Assembly: GCF_000760735.1 (NCBI RefSeq)
Contig: NZ_JMEX01000008.1
Span: forward strand, 590,018-654,017
Reading direction: 5' to 3'
DNA: 64,000 nt
DNA from: Rhodococcoides fascians A44A
GTDB lineage: Bacteria; Actinomycetota; Actinomycetes; Mycobacteriales; Mycobacteriaceae
Shown here: in pieces, positions 1-8,335 of the stretch
Layout of the letters: every line of letters starts with the position of its first letter
How positions within the stretch are numbered: the stretch's first letter is position 1
The notes under the pieces: generated by a model
Database searches by the model: none
The model's input: only the letters and a program-made list of their open reading frames with translations
Told to the model about the DNA's origin: nothing
Translations under genes and position numbers: made by a program

Positions 1-1
1 T

Positions 2-673
2 TTCAACCCACTCGGCCGCGGACGACGTCGCAGCGGACTCACACTCCCTACCCCACCCACTCTTCCGAACACGGCGACCGGACGTTCTACTGAAAACTAC
101 AGCGGCACCTATCAACTCATCGATGCACTCGAAACCGCCATCGAAACCAACCCTGCACTCGCCGTCGCTCTCTACCCCGACGGCCACGGCGGACTCACCA
201 CCCCACCACCCGGCGCACTGACCTACCGACCAGGCACCGCGCTCGCAGACCTCGTCCGACACCGCGACCGCACCTGCCGCCACCCCGGATGCGACGTCCC
301 CGCAGCCGGCTGCGAGATCGACCACGTCATCGCCTTCGACCACCGCAACCCCACCCGCGGCGGCTGGACCATCCTCACCAACCTCCACTGCCTCTGCAGA
401 TACCACCACTCCCTCAAAACCATGGGCGCCTGGACACCCACCATGCTCGCCGGAGCCGTCGAATACTGGAAGTCGAACTCCGGCACCACGGCAGTAACCC
501 TCCCCGGAAACACCACCGGCCGAACCGACCTGGCCCCGAGCTCACTCCTACCCCACATACCGAAGAAACGACGACAACCCCACCACCGCACCGATAAACC
601 CGAATCCGATCTCGACGACACCACTGCCCCGCCGACCTACGCAGCGGACACCGATGACCCCGCACCGTTCTGA
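2..673 (+). CDS. DUF222/HNH endonuclease-like protein (13E12 family), C-terminal part
   Basis: The reading frame is open from base 2 to a TGA at 671-673 and its beginning lies outside the window, so about 223 C-terminal residues are visible. They contain DGHGG, GALTYRP, then an HNH-type zinc/nuclease core: CRHPGCDVPAAGCEIDH, GGWTILTNL and CRYHHSLKTM. This is the end of the actinobacterial 13E12 (DUF222 plus HNH) family. The tail after the core is Pro/Thr/Arg-rich and looks disordered. A full-length paralogue lies at 38735-40612, with the same DGHGG, GALTYRP and EIDHV blocks. The biological role of this multicopy family is unknown; a nuclease activity is inferred only from the HNH motif. Confidence 0.85.
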   Translation, partial: FNPLGRGRRRSGLTLPTPPTLPNTATGRSTENYSGTYQLIDALETAIETNPALAVALYPDGHGGLTTPPPGALTYRPGTALADLVRHRDRTCRHPGCDVPAAGCEIDHVIAFDHRNPTRGGWTILTNLHCLCRYHHSLKTMGAWTPTMLAGAVEYWKSNSGTTAVTLPGNTTGRTDLAPSSLLPHIPKKRRQPHHRTDKPESDLDDTTAPPTYAADTDDPAPF

Positions 674-705
674 CAGGCGCAGCACAGTCGTCGAGAAAGA
701 GACCG

Positions 706-1452
706 GTGCCGACTACTGCGCTGTGGTGGAATGGTGGCGTGACCCGTCCGGATTCCTCGGTGTCGATTCCGCATGTGGTGCGGCGCCACGCAGGCAGCTC
801 CGAGATAGAGCCGGTCTGGCTGAACGAGTTGGGTGGACTGACTTTCCGCGCCGGACAGGTGTTCGTGAAATGGTGTCCGCTGGACGTGCAGATCGACCTT
901 GCTGTCGAGGCCGACAAGTTGCGCTGGGTTTCGGCCTACACTCGGGTTCCGGAGGTTGTCGACGCCGGTTCCGACTCCGACGCGCAGTGGCTGGTGACCG
1001 TAGCGCTACCGGGGACAAATGCAGTCGACGATGCCTGGACGGCGAATCCCACCGTCGCGGCCCGCTCCATCGGCACCGGTCTACGCGCGTTTCACGACGC
1101 AGTGCCTCGCGCCACGTGCCCCTACGACTGGTCGATCGAATCCCGAGTCGAGTCCGCCGAAAAGCTGGGGTCGAATCCGTCCGTCGGTACAGCACCTCCA
1201 ATAGACCCGGTGGTGTGTCACGGCGACGCGTGCGCTCCGAACACGCTGCTGGACAACGACGGCAACTGGGTCGCCCACGTCGACCTGGGTTCTCTGGGCG
1301 TCGCCGACCGATGGGCTGATCTGGCGCCTGCAATCATGAGCACGGAGTGGAACTACGGCCGTCGGTTCACGTCCGAAGTTCTCGACGGCTACGGCATCGA
1401 ACTGGACCGCCGGAAACTCGACTTCTACTGCCGACTCTGGGACGAGACCTGA
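706..1452 (+). CDS. APH(3')-like aminoglycoside phosphotransferase family protein
   Basis: This 248-residue protein has the kinase core of the APH family. VCHGDACAPNTLLD carries the catalytic Asp of the HGD motif, and VDLGSLGVADRWADLA matches the metal-binding IDxGRxGxADRxxDLA block. The N-terminal part, roughly residues 40-130, contains the equivalent of the ATP-binding lobe (GQVFVKW with its Lys). The start is a GTG preceded by GAAAGAG; later GTG starts cannot be excluded. It is a little shorter than the usual 260-odd residues, and the last helix is short. It could confer aminoglycoside resistance or phosphorylate another small metabolite. It is monocistronic between the DUF222 gene and a convergent transporter gene. 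Confidence 0.8.
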   Translation: MPTTALWWNGGVTRPDSSVSIPHVVRRHAGSSEIEPVWLNELGGLTFRAGQVFVKWCPLDVQIDLAVEADKLRWVSAYTRVPEVVDAGSDSDAQWLVTVALPGTNAVDDAWTANPTVAARSIGTGLRAFHDAVPRATCPYDWSIESRVESAEKLGSNPSVGTAPPIDPVVCHGDACAPNTLLDNDGNWVAHVDLGSLGVADRWADLAPAIMSTEWNYGRRFTSEVLDGYGIELDRRKLDFYCRLWDET

Positions 1453-1646
1453 ACGTGGAACCCCCAGAGAACGAGGGCCCCGATCAGACTGGTCGAGGCT
1501 CAGCCGTGAACGGACAGATCCACCGCAGCCCGGGCACAGCCGACTCCGCATGCGGTGTGACTGTCGAACCATCGCAGGTCGAACAAGCGCCTCAGCCAGG
1601 ACATGTAGAGCAACCTAGACCCATCGACACCGCAGCGGGACCCTTC

Positions 1647-1661
1647 GAATCAGCCTGATTC
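1647..1661. promoter_or_regulatory. Palindrome GAATCAGCCTGATTC, candidate operator
   Basis: A perfect 15-bp palindrome, GAATCA-GCC-TGATTC at its core, matching the perfect copies at 4702 and 41961. It lies between two convergent genes, so it has no obvious promoter to control. It marks the left edge of the organosulfur region. An AT-rich stem of six pairs with a 3-nt loop is a poor intrinsic terminator, so protein binding is the more likely explanation. Confidence 0.4.
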
Positions 1662-1679
1662 TTAACCTGCCCGCCGGAA

Positions 1680-3278
1680 CTACCCGATCCAGGTGTCGAA
1701 GAACTGCAATCTGGCGGATGCTTCGAATTCCAGATCGTGTACGCGTGGCCCTGCACCGATGGCTTGGGAGAGCTCGATGGTCGGGATCAACAGTCCGTTG
1801 CTCGACACCAGTTGCTGCGCGTCGGCGAGGATTTCCTTTCGCTCGGCGGGATCGGTCGTGCTCAACTGCCGCGCCAGCACATCGTCCAGTTCTGGGATGG
1901 GGCCGCGACGGTTGTTGTTGCGACCGTCGAGTGCATACGAGGTGCGCAGGATGTCGCCGTCGGCTCGAGTGCTGTTTCCGTAGGTGGAGTCGAAGTCACC
2001 GCTCGCCTGCCGCGCCAGAGCTTCCGGCGTCGAGACCAGGTCGAGGACGAGCTCGACGCCCACGTCCGCGAGTTGCTGCTGCACCAGCTCCAGAATGGCC
2101 TGGTTACCGGCGAACACCGCGCTGAACGTGACGGAGAACGACAGCCGTCGGCCGTCCTTCTCTCTGATTCCGTCGGCGCCCGGGACCCATCCGGCGGCGT
2201 CGAGGATGTCGCGTGAACGATCAGGGTCGTAGGTGACGTCGTCGAGCTTCACGTACTGCGGGGTCTTGCTCGCAAGCGTCCCGGTGGCAGGCAGGAAGTC
2301 CGGCCCGAGCACCGTGTCCACCAGTTCCTGACGGTTCAGGGCCGGGATCAACGCACGGCGTACCTCGACGTCGCCGAGAACGGGACGAGTGATGTTGGGT
2401 GTGAAGCCGAACGGAGTGCCGGGATTGGATGTCGTGAGCACACGGCCACCCGACGCCTCGATCTGCGGCGCATCCTGCGGCAGCGCGTCGCTGATGGCGT
2501 CGAGCTGGTCCGAAGCCAGGCTGCCGGTCCGCACCCCGGACTCGGGCACGATCGTGAACTCGATCGCGTCGAGGTATGCCTCCCCGTCGTGGGAGAACAC
2601 GCCCGAACCCCAGGCGTAGCCGGAGCGCTTCTTCAGCGTGATCGCCTTGTCCTGCTGATAGGACTCGTAGACGAACGGGCCACTGCCGATGTTGTCGCCG
2701 AGGCACCGTTCCTCGGCAGGCTTGTCCGTGGACGCCTTGGCCAGCAGTCCGAGCTGAGGTGTCGACGTGGCCTGCAGGAACTGCGCGTTCGGGGCGTCGA
2801 ACTGCACTCGGGCCGTCAACGGATCCACGACGGTGGTGCCCGCGTAACCGGAGAGGTAACTGGCACCGAGCTGCGCTTTGGGGGCGCCGAGAACGTTCAC
2901 GACCGAATCGAAGGTGGCTTTGACCGCTTCCGCGTCGACAGGAGTTCCGTCGCTGAACGTGACGCCGTCCTTCAGAACGAAGGTGAACTGCGTTGCGTCA
3001 CTGCTGACTTCCCAACTCTCGGCCAACCATGGCGTGATCTCACCGGTCTCGGGGTCCTGGTCGGTCAGGGAATCGACGATCTGACGGGACACGTAGATGG
3101 TCTGGTTGGTGCCACCCTGCGCGGGATCCGAGCACGTCGGGGCCTGCGACAGCGCGTACCGGAGCGTGCCACCGGCTTGCGGCTCCCCGTCCTGCGACGT
3201 CGATTCCGCCGATCCGCCGCATGCGGCGACGAGCGTCGTCGCCGACACCGCGAGCACAACCGAAGCCGACCGTTTCAT
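1680..3278 (-). CDS. ABC transporter substrate-binding lipoprotein, family 5 (oligopeptide type), orphan
   Basis: A 532-residue solute-binding protein. Residues 1-20 are a lipoprotein signal with lipobox LVAAC (Cys20). The body has the family 5 features GGTLRYAL, LTDQDPETGEITPWLAESWE and DGVTFSDGTPVDAEAVKATFD. The start has a strong ribosome site (GGGGGAAGC) and overlaps the stop of the upstream LLM gene by 4 bp, so the two are translated together. No permease or ATPase gene follows. It is a close paralogue of the binding protein at 25754-27370, with long stretches nearly identical (for example GVRTGSL, LTTSNPGTPFGF and the C-terminal FEASARLQFFDTW), so it may feed that importer or the one at 8316-11884. 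The ligand is probably a sulfur-containing organic compound, inferred from context only. Confidence 0.9.
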   Translation of the reverse strand: MKRSASVVLAVSATTLVAACGGSAESTSQDGEPQAGGTLRYALSQAPTCSDPAQGGTNQTIYVSRQIVDSLTDQDPETGEITPWLAESWEVSSDATQFTFVLKDGVTFSDGTPVDAEAVKATFDSVVNVLGAPKAQLGASYLSGYAGTTVVDPLTARVQFDAPNAQFLQATSTPQLGLLAKASTDKPAEERCLGDNIGSGPFVYESYQQDKAITLKKRSGYAWGSGVFSHDGEAYLDAIEFTIVPESGVRTGSLASDQLDAISDALPQDAPQIEASGGRVLTTSNPGTPFGFTPNITRPVLGDVEVRRALIPALNRQELVDTVLGPDFLPATGTLASKTPQYVKLDDVTYDPDRSRDILDAAGWVPGADGIREKDGRRLSFSVTFSAVFAGNQAILELVQQQLADVGVELVLDLVSTPEALARQASGDFDSTYGNSTRADGDILRTSYALDGRNNNRRGPIPELDDVLARQLSTTDPAERKEILADAQQLVSSNGLLIPTIELSQAIGAGPRVHDLEFEASARLQFFDTWIG

Positions 3279-4573
3279 GCTTCCCCCTGGAATCGAGCGA
3301 GTGGAGGGAGTTCGAGATTCTCCCTGAATGTTTCTCCGCGATAATCGTTTCCGACGATTCCGCGGCGCCGAAGCTCCGGCAGCAATCCGTTCTCGACGAA
3401 ATCGCGTGTGCGTGGATCACCGAGACCGCCGAGACTGATCACGTCGAGGACCCCGGCGTCGTACCGTTGCGCGATCGCGTCGGCCAGTTGCTCGGGTGTC
3501 CCGGACTCGGCCCAATGTCCGGTGTCCTTCGAGGCGATGATCAACTCGCGCAGCGTCTTTCCCTCCGCGGCGAGCTTGCCGAATATCTCCACTCGTCCAC
3601 GACGGCGGTTGACTGTCTTCGGGTCGGGCAGCAACTCCACCGGGATCGGCTTGTCCAACGACAGCTCCGACAGGTCGATTCCGCCTCCGAGCATGTCCTC
3701 CAACCGTGCGCGTCCGGCGACGAGGTCCAGAGTGCCGATCGACTCCTCGACCCGTTGTCGGGCCTCGGCTTCCGTCGCACCGTACGTTGCGTGGAACGAA
3801 CTGAAGATCAACGGAAGTTCGTCACCGCGCCCCAACTCGGCAGCGCGGGCTCGGATGGTCTTGGTGTAGGTGATGGCATCCTCGAGGGTCGCCAGCGACG
3901 TGAACACGACTTCGGCGAAACGCGCTCCGAGTTCGATTCCTCCGGCAGACTGTCCGGCCTGAAATTGAACGGGCCTGCCCTGAGGCAGCGACGGAATGTT
4001 CAGCGGCCCTTGGACGGTGTAGTACGCGCCGCGGTACTCGATGGGTCGCACCAACGACGCATCCAACACTGCGCCGCCGGAACCCGGCACCAGCGCGCCC
4101 GGCTTCCAGCTGTCGAAGAGTGCGTTCACCACTTCGAGCGACTCGGTGGCACGTGCATACCGTTCTTCGGGACTCGGCAGGTCCTGATCTCCGTAGTTCT
4201 CCTCACCCAGCGAGGACGTCACCGCGTTCCAGGCGGCCCGTCCGTTGCTGACGTGATCCAACGTCCCGAACAGTCGCGCCAGGTTGTACGGGTGATGGAA
4301 CGTCGTGGTCACGGTCGCGATCAACCCGATGTCCGTGGTCACACCCGCCAGCGCCGCAAGGTAGATCAGTGGCTCCTGGGCCCCGATCGCCCCCTGTGCA
4401 CCGAAACTCAACAGGTCCGCGGCGAACAACGCGTCGATCTTGTTGTTCTCGGCGATCTTCGCGATCTCGATCGACGACGCGAGGGTGGACCGCGTCGGGT
4501 CGACCGCGGCGTCGTACACGTCGAGGCCGCCGCTGACTCCGGTGACCGTCTTGAGTGTTCGACGTCTGCTCAT
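3275..4573 (-). CDS. LLM-class flavin-dependent monooxygenase (NtaA/SnaA/DszA family)
   Basis: A 432-residue two-component flavin monooxygenase. The TIM-barrel motifs of the NtaA/SnaA/DszA group are clear: IDALFAADLLSFG, LIATVTTTFHHPYNLARLFGTLDHVSNGRAAWN, SWKPGAL and YYTVQGPLNIP. Such enzymes use reduced FMN from a separate reductase to oxidise a substrate, often cleaving a C-S or C-N bond. The N-terminus is shorter than usual, starting close to the first barrel segment. The gene is first in a two-gene unit with the binding protein at 1680-3278 (4-bp overlap). It has no good ribosome site; an upstream frame at 4570-4668 ends exactly on its ATG (ATGA), which could couple translation. The candidate operator at 4702 lies about 130 bp upstream. 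Confidence 0.9.
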   Translation of the reverse strand: MSRRRTLKTVTGVSGGLDVYDAAVDPTRSTLASSIEIAKIAENNKIDALFAADLLSFGAQGAIGAQEPLIYLAALAGVTTDIGLIATVTTTFHHPYNLARLFGTLDHVSNGRAAWNAVTSSLGEENYGDQDLPSPEERYARATESLEVVNALFDSWKPGALVPGSGGAVLDASLVRPIEYRGAYYTVQGPLNIPSLPQGRPVQFQAGQSAGGIELGARFAEVVFTSLATLEDAITYTKTIRARAAELGRGDELPLIFSSFHATYGATEAEARQRVEESIGTLDLVAGRARLEDMLGGGIDLSELSLDKPIPVELLPDPKTVNRRRGRVEIFGKLAAEGKTLRELIIASKDTGHWAESGTPEQLADAIAQRYDAGVLDVISLGGLGDPRTRDFVENGLLPELRRRGIVGNDYRGETFRENLELPPLARFQGEA

Positions 4574-4701
4574 CGGGTAAACACCATGGACATCTGCACC
4601 TCACCAACGAACGAGAACGAACAGGAAAGCCGCCGTGGACACAGCACACGCGGCAGAGCAACACGCAAGTTTAAGGAGCTTCGACGGCCCTGAACAGAAA
4701 T

Positions 4702-4718
4702 AGAATCAGCGTGATTCT
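4702..4718. promoter_or_regulatory. Palindromic operator AGAATCA-GCG-TGATTCT
   Basis: Perfect 7-bp arms with a 3-bp spacer, in the only divergent intergenic region of the left half, between the LLM gene (start 4573) and the FAD-enzyme operon (start 4790). The same arms recur at 41961. A dimeric repressor or activator controlling both directions is the simplest reading. Confidence 0.6.
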
Positions 4719-4789
4719 GCGTTGACTCTTCAATGCGACTCCCGCAACAATCAGGCGGTACTACCAGGGTCGACGGAGGCACCAGAACT

Positions 4790-6649
4790 ATGAGCACCAC
4801 CCCCGCGCACCGTATTGCGATCGTCGGTGCGGGACCGCGCGGTACCGGTGTCCTCGAGCGACTGCTCGCCCATCTCGACGCGACGCCGGGGCGCCGCGTC
4901 ACCGTCGACGTCTTCGATCCTTTTCCTGCCGGCGCCGGCCGCATCTGGCGAGGCTCGCAACCGCCGCTGCTGTGGATGAACTCGGTCGCCGCCGACGTCA
5001 CCATGTTCACCGACGACACCACCGTGGTCGCCGGGCCGGTCTCGACCGGCCCGACTCTCGCCGAATGGGTCGAGAGCAACCTCGAATCCCTCCGCGACGA
5101 CCCGGCGCTCACCGCCGAGCTTGCCGATTTCACACCCAGGTCGTTCGCTTCGCGGACACTGCAGAGCCGCTACCTGGAGTGGGTCTTCGCGCGAGCCGTG
5201 ACGGACGCTCCCGTGGATGTCACGGTGCATCGCAACACCGTCGTCGACATCGTCGACGACGAGCCCGGGCAGCGCCTGATTCTCGACGACGGTTCGGTGG
5301 TCGGGGTCGATGTCGTGCTGTTGTCCCAGGGCCATCCGGACGCCCTGCCGTCGTCCGCCGAGAAGTATCTGCACACGTTCGCCGGTACCCACGGACTGAC
5401 GTACGTCGGGCCCGGGTACACGGCCGACCTGGATCCGGACGTCGTCCCGGAGTCGGAACCCATCCTGGTGGCAGGCCTGGGGCTCGCGTTCGTCGACTGG
5501 ATGGTGTTGCTCGCCGAAAGCCGCGGTGGAACGTTCTCGCGGCTACCGGACGGAACTTTGACCTACCGGCCGTCGGGCCGTGAGCCGACAATCTATGCAG
5601 GCTCGCGCCGCGGCGTGCCGTACCACTCGAAGATCGGCTACGACATCGCCGCCGCCCGGCCACCGCTCCCGAAGTACTTCACCGCCGACGGCTTCCCCGG
5701 GGACGGGTTTCTCGACTTCCGGCGCGACGTGTGGCCGACCGCAGCGAAAGAGCTTGCCGGCGCTCACTATCACGAGCTGTTCGCCTCGCACGCCGACCGC
5801 ACCACCGGCACGTGGCAGGATTTCGAGATCGAGTTCGACGCTGTCGCCTGGGGTTCCAAGGAGTCGGCAGCCCTGGTCGAGCGGTTCGTACCCAAAGACG
5901 ACGACCGTATCGATCTCGCTCTGATCGATCGCCCTCTCACCGGTGAGACGTACGACAGCGTCGACGACGCCACCGCGCGCATCATCGGATACATCGAATC
6001 GGACCTGGCCCGACGCGCCGATCATCACTACAGTAGCGACGCAGCGGTGTTCAACGCGCTGCTGTCGGTGTACATGACCACGGGAGAATTGCTGAGACGC
6101 GGTCGAATTCCTGCCGAGTCGGTAGCGCAGGACATCGAAGGGTGGCTGCACTCGTTCTTCAGTTTCATCGCCAGCGGCCCTCCTCCACAACGTCTCGAAC
6201 AGCTGCGCGCGCTCGCGTCGAGCGGGATCGTTCGGTTCCTCGGCCCCGACACCACGTTCAGTGCCGATACCAACGCCGGCGTGTTCACGGCTCGGAGCGC
6301 GTCACACGACGACACCGTCACCGCGCGAACGCTCGTCGACGCCAGACTTCCCGTCGCGTCCATCCGATCCAGCGGGGACGCACTGCTTCGCTCCCTGCAC
6401 GAACGTGGACAGATGGTGGAGGTGCGCGCCAACGAACGCAGTGCCGCCAAGATCTCCGTCGACGGACGGTCCCGAATCCTGCACTCCGACGGCAGCGTTC
6501 ACCCCGCTCGGTTCGCGGTCGGTCCGTGGGTCGCGGGTCACACCTGGTCCTCTGCCTTCCCGCGACCTCGGACCAACGCCGGATTCTTCCGCCACAACGA
6601 TGCTCTCGCCGTCGAGCTCCTCACGTCCGGCGCCAACGAATCACGCTGA
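4790..6649 (+). CDS. FAD/NAD(P)-binding protein of unknown substrate
   Basis: A 619-residue protein opening with a Rossmann dinucleotide fold (IAIVGAGPRGTGVLERLL), followed by a large FAD/NAD(P)-binding region of the PF13454 type (DPFPAGAGRIWR, LWMNSVAADVTMF, VDVVLLSQGHPDALP). I chose the ATG at 4790 because GGAGG sits 10 bases before it; an in-frame ATG at 4733 lacks such a site. Members of this family occur beside peptide-type transporters, but their reaction is not established. As first gene of the long plus-strand operon it probably acts on the imported compound. It does not look like a simple FMN reductase. Its substrate cannot be assigned from sequence. Confidence 0.75.
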   Translation: MSTTPAHRIAIVGAGPRGTGVLERLLAHLDATPGRRVTVDVFDPFPAGAGRIWRGSQPPLLWMNSVAADVTMFTDDTTVVAGPVSTGPTLAEWVESNLESLRDDPALTAELADFTPRSFASRTLQSRYLEWVFARAVTDAPVDVTVHRNTVVDIVDDEPGQRLILDDGSVVGVDVVLLSQGHPDALPSSAEKYLHTFAGTHGLTYVGPGYTADLDPDVVPESEPILVAGLGLAFVDWMVLLAESRGGTFSRLPDGTLTYRPSGREPTIYAGSRRGVPYHSKIGYDIAAARPPLPKYFTADGFPGDGFLDFRRDVWPTAAKELAGAHYHELFASHADRTTGTWQDFEIEFDAVAWGSKESAALVERFVPKDDDRIDLALIDRPLTGETYDSVDDATARIIGYIESDLARRADHHYSSDAAVFNALLSVYMTTGELLRRGRIPAESVAQDIEGWLHSFFSFIASGPPPQRLEQLRALASSGIVRFLGPDTTFSADTNAGVFTARSASHDDTVTARTLVDARLPVASIRSSGDALLRSLHERGQMVEVRANERSAAKISVDGRSRILHSDGSVHPARFAVGPWVAGHTWSSAFPRPRTNAGFFRHNDALAVELLTSGANESR

Positions 6650-6694
6650 TCGAAAGGGTTTTACGGCCTGCCCGACTGATACAGGCTGGGGGAC

Positions 6695-8335
6695 ATGAGG
6701 CGCAACCATGTCCTGTCGGCGTCAGCTCTCGCCGTCGCCGCCGGTCTGTTGCTGTCCGCCTGCGCGGGCGACAGCGACACCACAAGTACGTTCGACGAGA
6801 ACGCCGAGCCCGTCAGCGGCGGCACCTTCACCTTCGGTCTCAACTCGGACCTCGATTGTGTCGATCCACAGCAGACCGGCAGTTCCGTTGCCGCACTGGT
6901 GTCGCGCAACGTTCTCGATTCGCTTGTGGGACATACCGAGAACAACGAGTTCACGCCGTGGCTGGCGGAGAGCTGGGAAGTGTCCGACGACGCGACGAGC
7001 TACACGTTCTCGCTACGCGACGGCGTCACGTTCTCGGACGGAACGCCACTCGACGCCGACGCCGTGAAGTTCAATCTGGATCGGATATTCGATCCGGCCA
7101 CCAAGTCCAACTACGCACGCTCGTTGCTGGGCCCATTGCGTGAGGTCACCGCAGTCGATCCGACCACGGTCCGCGTCGACTTCACCGCGCCCTATCCGTC
7201 GTTCCTGCAGGGCGCATCGCTACCGTTCCTGGGTATCGAATCTCCGACTCACCTGCGTGGCACCGACAATGCCGAGTGCACCACCGTCGTCGGCTCCGGT
7301 CCCTTCGTCCTCGACAGCTACACCAAGGGCGTCGGTTTCGAACTCTCCAAGCGTGACGACTACAACTGGGGACCCGGGTACGCCGATCACACCGGCGCCG
7401 CGTACCTCGACCGACTGAACTTCCGCATTCTGCCGGAGAACTCCACCCGCCTCGGGTCGCTCGAGAACGGCGAGGTCGACGCCATCGCGGCGGTGCCGTC
7501 TGCCAATGCGCCCGTGGTGGAAGAGGATCCGAATCTGCAACTGATCAAGTACGAGAATCCAGGTGTCAACTACGGCATCTTCCTCAACACACAGGCGGAA
7601 CCGTTCACGGACGTCAGAGTTCGGAAGGCTTTCCAGAGCGCGCTCAACTCGCCTGAGCTCGTGCAATCGGTGTTCTTCGGACAGCTCGCGGCGGCGGACA
7701 ACGTTCTCGGCCCGAAGACGCCGTACTACGATTCCTCGATCGCGCAGTCGTGGGGATTCGACGCCGACCAGGCCAATTCGCTTCTGGACGAGGCGGGGTG
7801 GACCGGACGCGACGCCGACGGGTACCGCACCAAGGACGGTCAGCGCCTCACCGTACGTTTCCCGTACGACTCCTCCAGCTACTTCGCCGAGAACGCGCCT
7901 CTGCTCGAAGCGTTCCAGGACCAGATCAAGCGCGACGTCGGCTTCGACCTCGTCGTCGAGCCCATCGACACCGGTACGTGGACGGACCGAGCTGCGCGGG
8001 GTGACTACGAGGCTGCGGCCATCTTCTTCGTGCGACCGGAGCCGGACATTCTCCGTACCGTCTTTCTCTCCACCAACACCCCGCCGAACGGTGGCGCCTA
8101 TGCACGGAACACCGATCCCGCACTCGACGAACTCCTGACCAGGGGCGCGGCTACGGCCAACGGCCCGGATCGTGAGCAGATCTACGCCGACGTGCAGCGC
8201 GAGGTCATCGACAAGGCGTACTACGTACCGGTCTACGTTCAGGCCTATCGGCTCGGGGCGTCCAACGGCGTACACGGAATCAAGTTCGCCACCAACGCAT
8301 CACCACTGTTCTACGATGCCTTCCTCACAGACTGA
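6695..8335 (+). CDS. ABC transporter substrate-binding lipoprotein, family 5
   Basis: A 546-residue solute-binding protein with lipobox LLSAC (Cys23) and family 5 signatures GGTFTFGLNSDLDCVDPQ, TPWLAESWEVSDDATSY and DGVTFSDGTPLDADAVKFNLDR. A strong GGGGGA ribosome site precedes the ATG. It follows the FAD enzyme after 45 bp and overlaps the next permease gene by 20 bp. It is the binding component of the importer encoded at 8316-11884. It is less similar to the two other family 5 binding proteins in this window than those are to each other, so it probably has a different ligand. Confidence 0.92.
   Translation: MRRNHVLSASALAVAAGLLLSACAGDSDTTSTFDENAEPVSGGTFTFGLNSDLDCVDPQQTGSSVAALVSRNVLDSLVGHTENNEFTPWLAESWEVSDDATSYTFSLRDGVTFSDGTPLDADAVKFNLDRIFDPATKSNYARSLLGPLREVTAVDPTTVRVDFTAPYPSFLQGASLPFLGIESPTHLRGTDNAECTTVVGSGPFVLDSYTKGVGFELSKRDDYNWGPGYADHTGAAYLDRLNFRILPENSTRLGSLENGEVDAIAAVPSANAPVVEEDPNLQLIKYENPGVNYGIFLNTQAEPFTDVRVRKAFQSALNSPELVQSVFFGQLAAADNVLGPKTPYYDSSIAQSWGFDADQANSLLDEAGWTGRDADGYRTKDGQRLTVRFPYDSSSYFAENAPLLEAFQDQIKRDVGFDLVVEPIDTGTWTDRAARGDYEAAAIFFVRPEPDILRTVFLSTNTPPNGGAYARNTDPALDELLTRGAATANGPDREQIYADVQREVIDKAYYVPVYVQAYRLGASNGVHGIKFATNASPLFYDAFLTD

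Noticed and set aside
1647-1661. Intrinsic terminator between convergent genes
   Set aside because: The stem is short and AT-rich and the sequence matches sites in divergent promoters, so a protein-binding site is more likely.
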